DNA of 64,000 bases from Distichodus sexfasciatus. Lineage: Eukaryota > Chordata > Actinopteri > Characiformes > Distichodontidae. Positions 40,801-52,800 of the stretch are shown piece by piece. Where the stretch lies: contig JAVGVS010000239.1 in the NCBI GenBank assembly GCA_032718565.1, positions 577,501 to 641,500 of the forward strand, given 5' to 3'. Both the position numbers and the translations under genes were made by a program. The notes below the pieces were generated by a model. It worked only from the letters and a program-made list of their open reading frames with translations. It did not search any database and had not been told where the DNA came from. Each line of letters starts with the position of its first letter. Position 1 is the stretch's first letter.

Positions 40801-43800
40801 CGGTATAGAACAACTATTGATGGGTTCAAATGAAATGTTAAAGTAAAATTCATCTTGCTAACCTAAAATGCGACCTAAAGCACAACTATTTACAGTGTAC
40901 AATTTTCTACTCAATATTTTCTTTATTTTGCTGCTTTTGATATTATATTTCACTTAGCTGAACAATCAACCAAGTGGAAAGCCCCTCATGCAAGTCAATT
41001 CAGTCATTTTTATAATTCAAGTGTTTATTCAAATAAATGTTATTAAAATAAGTATATGGTGTTATCAACAGGAACCAGAACAGCAGCGATTCGTTACTGT
41101 GTCAAGCCAGGATAGGCTGCAGAATAAGCCAGTGGTGTGTATTTGAGGGCAATAATTTGTCGTTAGATTCATTTAGGTAAGTATAAATCTATACATAGAT
41201 TTGCAGGATAATATATTGCTAGTGTGTTTCCTTATTCTTAACCACATAATGTAACATACAATTGTGGTTAAATGTTTTGTGGTTTTAATATCACAAATAG
41301 TTTTTCATTTACAGGGTGGCCTTACCCATTGGACAGGACAGCTGAGGTCTAGGGAGGACAGGTTTCAATACTTCAATACTGTGTGTGAGAGAGACAAACT
41401 GTATGTTGAAAAGTAGTGGTCTGAATGTTTGCTTTTGTCAGAGAGATGTTTTATTTGTTTAAAATAAGAGTTGGGTTCTTTTTTTAAGTGTTGAAATACA
41501 TACAATGTTAATACATCTGTATGTAAGAGAGTAAGAGTGTGTTTGTATGTATGAAATGTTTTATACTGACTTGTGATAACAGTATTGATAATGTTTAAAA
41601 TAAACTGTTGAATTGTTGTGCATTTTAGTTGTGTGGTCTGATATAAAACTGGATACAATGCAAAGAAAAAAAAACATTCATTTGGTAACATCAATCAGCA
41701 CAGAATTTTCAAGATTTTCATAATTATATTGAGTAATTTAACTTAATACAATTAAATAACTGAAAGTGTCCAATAGTGAAAACATAATTAAAAATATTTA
41801 TTTATATCATAGCAATAAGATTTATTATAAATCTTAAATAAATCTTATAAATGATATAACTTTAACTAAGATTTACTTAATATTTTTGTAGTATAAATGA
41901 AAATCTATACATTGATTTTACTTGATTTGTAATTGATTTTACTTAAATAATTTAAATAAATAAAACTTGCTACTTAAATATAATTAGGCAACATTTATTT
42001 ATTATCTTCATAAATGTTATGTTCAGTACTAAGTAAATTTAAACTGATACCGGCATGTGAGTACTTGATTTTACAGCAGTAAAATCTACTTGGAAATACT
42101 AGTGCAAATTGTTACGAGGATTTTATTAAGTGAATCCTGCAAGTAATTTTTTTCAGTGCAAATGGCCCTCAACAACATTCTTTTACTATTCTTCCACTAA
42201 ACCATTGTCAGAATTTGCAAAACAAACACTGTTTAAAAAAAGGCTTCAGTCATCACAGGTATAACCCCACCCCTAGAGAATCTCATTGGTAAAATTAACC
42301 AATCAAGTACATATTGTTATTGGATAATACTGATCAAACATGCAGACACACATAAGAAACAAACAAACATTGTTTCTGCAGGTCCATAGTCTTGACCTCT
42401 GTTTCCACACCCAAAAATCCATGCAACCTTGGTGTTGAGACTTAAGGTAAGTAAAATATTTTAAATGTAAATTTATACTTATATTTCGCCTGCAAGACAA
42501 TATCTAGTCTGTCAGAAATATAACCAATGATTTTAAGTGATAAAGTAGGTGTATATAAGAGGTACCAGTTACATGTGCCATCTCTCCCCCTCCCATTTGT
42601 TGATGCTCATTAGCAGCCTTATGCAATCAACTAGGGTCAAATTTGAATTAATATTATTTTTTGGCTTTTTTGTTGGCCTGTTAAAAATGTTTTCATTGGA
42701 AATGACTGAAAAGAGAGAAAGGCATAAGAAGTGAATGCCATTGATGTGTCTTTTATTTTAAATGTTCTCTCTCGTGTTCATTTACCCAAAAAGATTAGCT
42801 TGATCTAGATGCAAAATGTTTAAGCAAAACTTAAAAGATGATACATCCAGTTTCTGAATAAATATCTAGCTAGTCTGGCCCTTGATTTAGACCAGGTATT
42901 TAATTTGACACTTGTGTTTTAAACTGTAATTGTGGCTAAACGGGCTTCTATAAAGTACTGTGAATACAGGGTATGTATACTTTTAAAAATAAGAATCAGA
43001 GAACTCTACAAACAGCGTTTCATTCATCAGTGTGGATGATTTAATCTAAATTTAAGGGTTGAAAATACAAATGTATTGATTTATCAAAAGTATGACTATA
43101 AAATTATGTTAATGTCTTAATTCAATGTTTTATAGTCTTGCCATGGGTAATAATAGTGAACAATATTTAAAAAACACTGGATCTGCTAAGTCCCGGTTAG
43201 CAGACAACTCTTTTTCATGCAAATATTTCTACAAGCACGCATGAGTTTACTGACCTCATCTTTCTGAGATTATCCCTGGCACTGATACAGGCCTGCTGAT
43301 ATTGTTCAATCTGCTGAGACAGAGTAGAGTCCTGGAAACCCAGAGCATCCAATTCCTCCTGAATCCGTCTGATTTTTTCCACACGAGCCTGACGATCTGC
43401 CGCACTTAACTGGGCGATACTGTGGAGCAAATTGTATGCAAAAGTCAAAGAGAGTAAAAATTAAAATGCAATTTTGAGTTTTGCTTACAATACATACCTG
43501 TGTTTTAGTTCACTGATGCGCTTGTTGAGCTGCTTATGGTCCCTCTCCAAATCTCTTAAATTAGTCTTTTGTCTATGACATCCAGCCTAAGACAACAAAG
43601 AACAAATGTTTTAATGTTCTGTTAGTCTTAATGTGTTGTGCAGAGGTAAAGTTTGTACACAGTGAATAGTCCTATTTGAATAGTCCATAAAATTTCAAGA
43701 ATGTTGAACGTATCCTCAAGTGCAGCTGCAAAAACCATCAAAAGCTATGATGAAACTGTCTCTCATGAGGACCACCCCAGGAAAGGAAGACCAAGAGTTA

Positions 43801-46800
43801 CCTTTGCTGGAGTGGATAAAATCAATAGAATTACCAACCTCAGAAACCGCACATTAACAGCAGCTCAGATTAGAGCCCACATAAATTCTTCACAATTTTC
43901 AAGTAGCAGACACATCTCAACATCAACGGGTCAGAGAAGACTGCGTAAATCAGACCTTTGTGGTTGAATTGCTGCAAAAAGCCACTACTGATGAAGAAAA
44001 ATACAAAAAATTGCTGGGCCAAGAAACACAAGGAATGCACCTATATGGAAACCTATACTTTGGTCTGATGAGTCCAAATTTGAGTTTTAAATAAATCCGC
44101 CATGCCTTTGTGAGACGCAGAAAGGGTGAGCAGATGGTTCCTACATGTGTGGTTCCCACCATGAAGTATGGTGTGGAGGTGTTTTACTGATGACACTGTT
44201 GGTGATTTATGCAAAATTCAAGGCACACTTAACCAGCATGACTACCACAGCATTCTGCAGCAACATGCCATCCCATCTGGTCTTCACTTAGTGGGACCAT
44301 CATTTGGTTTTCAACAGGACAATGATCCCAAACTCCAGGCTATGTAAGGGCTATATGACCAAGAAGGAAAGTGATGGTGTGCTGCGTCAGATGACCTGGC
44401 CTCCACAATCACTCGACCTAAACCCAACTGAGATGGTTTGGGATGAGTTGGACTGCAGAGTGAATGCAAACATCCAACAAGTGCTCAGCATCTCTTGGAA
44501 CTCCTTCAAGACTGTTGGAAAACCATTCAATAGTCAAAGTCAATACCTCATGAATCTTACTGAAAAAATACCAAGCTGTCATCGAAGTGAAAGGTAACTA
44601 CTTTGAAAAATATAAAACATATTCTGGTTTAACACTTTTTGTTTATCGCATAATTTCATGTGTTTCAATATTAATCTACAACGTAGAAAAGAAGTCAGTA
44701 AAATCCCCCCCTTTATTACAGACTTAACTCATATTTTAGCTGATAACTAACCACAACAACCAGCTTTCTACTCACAATACAGCCATTTATTGATATTTTG
44801 TAGTGCATTTTGTAATAATGCCCGTCCTTCGCAATATTGTGACATGGCGCAAAGGAAGCCTGCGGGGGATTGCGGGAAATGTAGTTCTTGCCCTGAAAGG
44901 CCAAAAGCAGCTCATTTGATAGGCCAAAATGAGTCCAAATTGGCTCAAAACTATTTTTAAAAATACATGTTTTTAGTAATTTCGATCCAATTTGGACTCA
45001 TTTTGGCACAACATAAAATAGGCAAACTTACAGCCGCCGGCGGTGAGTGAATGGAGATATTAGGAACTTAGCATATGACAGACATCAGGGAACATGCCCA
45101 GACTAGAAGGTAGGCTACTGACACCTATGCAGGTGGGGAGGGCTGGAGCAGTAGATCTTGTCAGGGCTATGCTTAACATAACCGTTCTATGTCAGCTGAC
45201 TGTGTTTTAGTCCCACCCTGAAAAACCTACCATGAAACTCCACAACATTGTAAAACTGACTTCAGACTCACTTTTCTGACACATTTCACATGTTACCAAA
45301 CCAAGGATGGCTTTCACCTCACTGGTCTTTAATATATTATATTATTTGGCAGATATACCAGGTCCGTTTGCATTCTGTTTGACATGATCTTTAAGCAATC
45401 ATAGCCACATTTAAGGAATTGACTCAGGAATGCAGATAGATGAAGTTTGATTATTTTTATCTTGAGCGGTTCGTGAGATACTAACATGTTTAAGTTATAG
45501 CGCCTCCTGCTGATCAGATTGCACCCTCCTTTGGCTGATGTCCAAAGCTCGTGTACATGAAGTCTACACAAGCTTTGGTTTTGTTTGGATATTTTTCTGA
45601 GAAGATATAAGCGTTAGAGTAAATAGGGGTCATGCATAGAATATAAATTAATGCATAACTTAATAACTATCAAAATTCTGTACACAACGTTTTGCCCAGA
45701 CAGAGCCTAGATGAAGTATAAGTTTTGCGAGAATTGGAAAAACAGTGTCAAAGGAGTTCATTTTACTCGGGACAATTTGGCAGGCTGAAATGGACCTGCC
45801 CATATCCATTAGATTCGGAAGCTTCCTCGGAATCAGGGGCAAAAGAATTTCAAATGTATCCCATGCAGTTGGTGCCTGCCCAATGAATGAACGAATGAAT
45901 ACTACTACTACTACTACTACTACTACTAATAATCTTTATATACGGGCTGCAACGAAATGAATTTTTTGTCCGAAACCGAAAATGACGAAAAACCTGGCCG
46001 AAAACCAAAACAAATTATTATGCCAATGTTTTGTACCATTGCTGTTATGGCTGCGACTGTGTATACTCACTAAAGTCAAGGTATGCTTCAAAGAATAAAT
46101 CAATTACAATACTATGAAAATATTTATTTAGCACTGAATGCTGACATTGAACAATGCACAATATAAAATAAAATAAAATGTTTTACTTGGCCCCACTCCT
46201 GAATAGCCTACAGACCTATAGCTGGCTGCTGAAAGATTGTAAAATTAAATATCTTCTCTCATAAAACACAAAGTGCATTAAAGTCAAGTGCATTTCAACA
46301 TTTTACAACAAATGTGAACAGTTATTAATAAATTATTTTATATTATTATTAGTTTTAGCTTTATATAGTATAAAAGTGCTGGAACTGTAGATATAGTTTT
46401 TATTATACAGAGACATTCTACTACTATTATACAGAGAAGAACTTAGTGCAGGTGGAAATAGTTCTTTATTAATTTGGTATGCATCTGAATACAGAATAAA
46501 TTATTTGATAATAAAAAATGATTTTTTTCTGTATTTATCTTTTCCTGTGGGTCACTCTCTAACATTATAGAATGGAAAAATATTTTCTGATCAATTTAAA
46601 ATGAGAAAACACTAAAGTCTTTGTAACTTTGAGCCAATTTGGACTTATTTTGGGCTTTCAGGGAAATAACTACATTTTCCCAAATTCCCTGGTGTGATCA
46701 CGTCACAATTACGTGATTACTGGGGCTCACGTCACAATTACGTGATTACTGGGGCTCACGTCACAATTACGTGATTACTGAGCGCCTGAAATAATAACTA

Positions 46801-49800
46801 GAAATTATCTATAAATGGCTGTATTATGAGTAGAATGATGGTTGTTTTTTGTTTTGTTTTTTTAGCTAAATTAACAGTTTTGTCTGTAACAAAGGGGATG
46901 ATCAGACTGAACTTGCGTTGTTTCACAAAAGAGCCACGGGCGCTCAAACTCACTTGCGCGTGTGTGGGGGCTATACAGTTGACCAGCGAGCTGCATAACG
47001 AACATTCTAATAAGAAAGCTATCAAAACGGGCTATCAAAAATTCCTATACCTTGCCTGCTGATAACATCACAGCTAGAGTCCAATGGACAGAAATCTGTC
47101 GTAGCGACACAAAAACTCTGCCTGCTTTTAAGACACCTTTCTGCAACAGTTTGCAGGTAGCGGGAGAGTGAGATGATGGTTCGCTTCGGTTTGGCTTTAA
47201 TCATGTAAAGGCAGAAGCAGGCTGAGAGTGTCCGTACATAATTAAAAGCCGCTTCTTGCTTTTTTAATTATATTTTTTCTTGGATTGATCACATCACAGC
47301 ATCCTGCTTCGGCAGTGTTTAACAGTCTTTCGGACGAAAACCAAAAATGCATTTTTGGCCGTTTTTGGACAAAAATGTCGGTGGCCGAATTTTCGGTGCA
47401 TCCCTACTATATATGTTACACGACAAAACATTTTTTAAAGTAATTTTAAAGCAGTTTTTAAAGAGGCTTTTTCCTGCAATCTTATCAAATAGTTTAATGC
47501 TAATTTCATACATCTGGTGCATGTAGATACCAAGCCTGTTACCACAAAATAAACTATGATGCTGCATGTACCTCTGCTGTCTTGAAGGCCTTGTTGCGCT
47601 CTTGTGCTTGGGTCTTAAGGCGACCACACTCAGGCTGCAGCTTTTGCACTTGCTGAGTAACACACTCCAATTGATCATGAAACTGCTTATACTGCTGCTC
47701 AGCTTCTTCTACTTTCTCCTGCACAGACAACAAATGTGTTATATTTTATATCTTACAAGTTTTATGTTGATTTTAAACTTTTAAATGTACTAGCCAAAAT
47801 TACCCTCCACTCTTCCACCTTCTGCTCATATTTAATGGTAGATTTTTCTTCCTCTGCAATCCGTTGTCTCATGTCATTAAACTCTAGCTCCATTTCATTG
47901 ACCTACATTATACACACAGGATAAATATGTTTGTTAGTACATGAATGCACACACAATCAAATAACATATAAACATGAAATAATTGTTTATTAATATATTA
48001 ATACATATTAAATTTTTAAATCAACATGTTTGGTTTCAGGTACTCCTTTCTGATAAACCTTCTTGTAAAATTACTTTTATATAATAAAAGGTCCTGAGTG
48101 ACTGTTTCTTATACTTGAACTGGACTGTCCTCAACCACCGTCGATGTTGTGCTGCGTTTTAAGGATAAAATGCTTGTTTGTCATTTCAAGGCATAAAAAG
48201 GAGTGAAACGAGGTACTCGGGTCCTAATGGGCAATTGTACAATAATGAAAAATGACATAAATAAAAAGGTAGTACATAAAATAAAAGGTAGATAAGTAAA
48301 ATGAGAAAAAAAAATAACCACGTAAAAGGTGCAACACCCAGTAAAATGTGACATTAAGTAAAATATTAACAGTGAGTAAAATAAGTAACAGACACTTTTA
48401 TACAATGAAGGCAGTAAAATAAAAGTCAAAGTCAAGTTTGTCATCTCTGCTATATACTGTACAAGTATACAAAGAGACAAGACAACAGTACAAAGAACAA
48501 AAAAGGCATATAGAATAAGCAGTATATAAATAGAATATAAATTATACACTTTAAACTAGAAGCAGAAAGAAAGACAATTAAGTCACATGCGTTACAGACA
48601 ATTAGGTTTCATGCAGTAAACATTGTCGCAGCAGTTCAAACATTGTGCAAATATTGTAGCAGCAGTCCGGAAAAGAGAAATACAATTCCAATCATCTGGC
48701 ATTAAACGGCAGTTCAGCAGCAGTTTAGAGTGACAATATTGTACAGTCTGTAAACATAAGGAGTATTCCTGAGACAGTTTCAGTGCAACAAGAAAGACAC
48801 TGTCCATGTTCAGTTCACAGTCCGTGTGTGTGTGTGGGGAGTGGAAGGACACGCAGTGTGTTCAAGAGTTGTGGGAAAAAGCTATCGCACAGTCTGGCGG
48901 ATCGGGCCTCGAAGCTGCGATAGTATCTGCTGGATGGGAGGAGTGTAAGAGTCCGTGTGAGGGATGTGAGGGGTCAAGCACAATGCAGGAGGTCTTTCTA
49001 ATGCAGCGCATGTGGAAGATCTCCTGCAGCACTGGAGAGACACGCTCTGATGACGCTCCCAGCTGCTTTAGCAATTTGTTGCGCTACTACCAAACCACAC
49101 CAAGATGCAGCTGGTCAGGATGCTCACTAGGGCGCCCCTGTAGAACAACGTGAGGATGGGTGGAGGGAGGTTGCTTTGTTTCAGGTGTCTCAGGAAGTGG
49201 AGACGCTGTTGAGCCTTTTTTGTGATGGAGGTGGTGTTGGTGGTCCAGGTGAGGTTGTCCAAGGTGAAGATTTTGAGGACCGTCTGAGCAGCTTCTGGTG
49301 AAGTTGCTGCAGCTTCATCTAGTGCTGTTCTTCTTAGTGCATACAAAGCACAACTGGGGGATGACATGGATCCAGATGCATACACATCCGGTATTCTACT
49401 ACCTTCCCTTTCAGATCACCACCTGACCATGAAAGAAAGTGCAGCAGATCTGTGTCTTCATCTGCAACCCGCACCTGGTAGAACATGAATTCAACATCTG
49501 CCATCAGGGCAACAGGCCACTCCGAGAAGGGTGTTTGTGAGGTCAGGCCCTTGAAGCTTGTGTTGTTCAGCAACACTCCCTGGTAAGTAGCCGCACAGTC
49601 AAACACGACCCTCAGCTTTCTCTGTTTCGGATGGTACACCCCGTGGGCGGGATAACCCATACTCTACCATTAGTGCAACTCAATTGCTCTTCAGGAACCT
49701 TGTCAAAGTCAAAGTAAACTTTGTCATCTCTGCTATATACTGTACAGATACATAGAGAGACGGCATAGCCCTTCTGACATAGCCCTTCTGAAGAATGTTG

Positions 49801-52800
49801 TCCATCAATCATTTATACTCTTAAAAGAAGTCTGAATTTCTACTGAACTTTCTCGTCAAGGAGTTAAGCCTTTGCTCAGCTATACCACAGTCACCTGGCA
49901 TCTTCACCTTGTCATCCTTCAGAGGCAGATTAATGCAATAATGACCATTTGTAAGCTGTGTTGATGTTACAGCATGCATGAACTGCTTGGCATGTTGTGA
50001 TGGCTCTTGCTTGTCCTCACACTGGGGTTCTGGAAAATTAGCATCATAGTGCCTCATCAACAAATCATCAATATGCAGAGATCACCAGATTAATTCTTTC
50101 CATCTGCTGATTGGCCCATTGAGTACCTATCCCAGAGCAGTCTTTACGGCATATGGTCCGTTATTTCGGTTGTTAATTATCTCCCACAGCTCCATAGCCT
50201 TGTATGCATTGGCACCAATGAGGAGACCAATATCTGACTCTAGTTTTGGGAGGTGGACTCAATTTAGGTAAGACCACTTCTCCAAATCTTTTCTGTGTGG
50301 TATATTGGCTTTCTTTGCAGGTATGTCTGGCAGCTTGATGTCTTGTCCATCTCAACCACACACCTCCAGATCTGTTAGTGTAAGATCCCAGCCCAGACCG
50401 AGGGAGGAGTCCACCTCATCAGAAAGGCCATCTGAACAGGACTCCAGTTCCAGACCTTCACAATTACCCCAGACTACCAGATCAGCGTCACCAGAATTTT
50501 AACCAATCACATCCACGTCACCTGCATTTAAGAACCTTCGTTTACACCCATTCCCTGCGAAATTATTGTTATGCCTAGTGCGACATACCATGCGTTCTTT
50601 GTGTTTGCCTGCCTTGGTTTTGACCCTTGCTTTCGGTTTCTGGATTACCCCTCTGCTTCTGGCGATTTGGATTTGTTTGCTCCGTGGACTGTGTTTTTTG
50701 TTTCTGACATCTGCCTGAATAAACTCTGTCAATCTACCCCTGTGCCTGCGACCTGGTTCTGTCGACTCTGCTTTTGGGTTCACCTGCCGGTTGTTACAGT
50801 TAGAGCATAAATGCTCAATTTCTGCTCTTGTGTCATGGTGTGAAGGAGGAACTTTTTGCCTTGGATGTTCAACTTTTTCGCCAAGTCTTCAGTGCAGAAA
50901 GTTGCTGTGATTTCTCTTTCAGCTTGAATGGGAGTTTGGATAAGATGCACTTCATGTTGGTAGGATTGTTCATCTCATCTATGCAGTCTACATTCACTGT
51001 GTTACCATCCGGTCAGGAGCTAAGCAAAGGCATTCGATCCTTTTCTGTCTTCTGGCTTTATCTGAGGTCATTCCATTGCCTTCTTGATATAGGCATTGGC
51101 AGTTGTCAGTTCATCTCCATAAAGATGATCAGGCAATGCTCTGGCTTCTCTATAAGCGTTGCCTGGCTTTGTGTGCCCACAGCTACGAATGAGATCAAGT
51201 GGTTCCCCACTCGTGAACTGTCAACCGTAATTCAAATGTAATTCAGCTGATCTTGCTGGCCATCAGTTTTGCTGTCGATGGTGTGCTCGAAGGCTCTGTA
51301 AGAAACTGGAACCTCTCTGTGTGACAGTTGAGACAGACTTTGTTGTTGGATAAGCATCTCAGTGACCTCGTTATGACGCTGCAATACTTGATACAGGTCA
51401 TTGGTAGAATCATGCTGATCATTATCCGTCACAAGCCTTGTTGTAAATATTCTTCTGACTGGAGAAACAAATGGTGCAGCTGGCTTTGCATTGATAACAG
51501 ACAAAGGCTTACCAGCTCCTCAACGCTCATAATCATCACTGGCACACTTAGAACAAGCCAAATACTTAGACCCAGCTTTAGACCTTGGGACTGGGTCAAA
51601 GAAATCATCCATAGACTCATGAGCATCTTCAAACTCTTTATAAATCTTTAATTTGGCATTTGACGCAGCAAGCTTAGTTTCAATCTGCAACTGCTCCTTT
51701 TTTGCTCTCAAGCGAACTTCTCCTTTCATCTTTCATTTTCATAGTTGCCACTCCTGCTAACACTGCTTCACGTTCTACTTTAAGTTTCAACCGTGCTGAG
51801 CTAGTGCTACATAGCTGAGATGCGCAACTTGCAACAGGGCTTACTTCAGAGACACTATCATGAGGTCTAACATCATCTTCCTCATCTTGAGAGCCTCTGT
51901 TAATATTGGCAATCCATTCATTGGTTTCTTGTATGAATGCCTTTAATTCTGCATATCTGCTTTTAAAATGTTTTCTGGTCCCCTTTTTGATCATCTTCAC
52001 TCCACAGCTCACACAATTGCTTATTAAGACATTTATACTCTCCAAAACATCTTCCAACTTCTTCTTCTACGATACCAACATTGCATTCATCTTGATTCAG
52101 TTTTATTCCTTTCTGTGGTTAACTGTGCCAGCTTTCCCTTTATCTCTTTAGGTAAAGTGCTTTGTGACAATGACTGTTCTTAAGAGCGCTATACAAATGA
52201 ATCTGAATTGAACTAAATCTCGCCTTTTAGTCTATTTATTTTCTGATCCACGTTTCAATCATGAATCTCCACACAAACTGTGACAACTTCTAAACTCTTA
52301 AATTCACAACCACTTGTAAAAAGAATTATTTGATGTATAGGATCGTTTGGCATAAAACTCAATGGCTTTCTGAGCTTGACATCCTCTGGATATTTTACTT
52401 TCACTTTTCTCAGTTGGCTAGCTGACTAGCTGGCGTTACTATCAGGCTAACAGGAATGGGGAGAGTTCAGTTACAGCACAAAAACGGCGCTAACACGATT
52501 TATTCAGTCCTTTTGGATTATAATACTTTTTAGGAAAAGGTGAGATCTGGAGACTTTTGGTCATGGTTAAGTGGATGTGAAAGAATGAGTTCATGCTGTC
52601 GTCATTCACACAATCCCTCAGGATTGTTGTAAATGGAGGAAAACAGCTCTCGGCCTGTTTTACTTTTCTGTGCTCCCTTTTAGTTAGGCTGCTGTAGCTA
52701 GGCCCATAACAGACCCCTACTGACTACTGTGTGTGTCTTTTACTCTAATACACTCTTATTTCTTTCTTCCAAATTGGAGCTGGGGATGGAGTTACCTTCT

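Larger units (their letters stand above)
49340..52075 (-). mobile_element. BEL/Pao LTR retrotransposon relic
   Basis: Minus-strand order is gag then pol. Gag text starts near 52057 (MEDVLESINVLISNCVSCGV) and continues at 51504-51240 and 51180-51060. A protease-like region lies near 50250-50130 (LESDIGLLIGANAYKAMELW and NNGPYAVKTALG). Pol linker text is at 50063-49821, then reverse transcriptase near 49660-49430 (HPKQRKLRVVFDCAATYQGV; VALMADVEFMFYQVRV). Many stops and frameshifts. An LTR (50373) and a LINE tail (49703) sit inside it. Integrase, RNase H and its own LTRs were not found. Confidence 0.8.

Noticed and set aside
41365..41694. A 109-codon frame on the minus strand
   Set aside because: Low-complexity T/Y/H-rich translation of AT-rich DNA inside the 39411-42158 transposon.
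48181..48549. A 122-codon hydrophobic frame on the minus strand
   Set aside because: It is rich in F, L, Y and S because the DNA is A/T-rich, and it overlaps the 3' tail of a Rex1-type LINE.
50571..50810. A 79-codon frame with signal-peptide-like start (MPSATYHAFFVFACLGFDPC)
   Set aside because: It lies within the LTR at 50373-50798, whose TG...CA ends and AATAAA explain the sequence.
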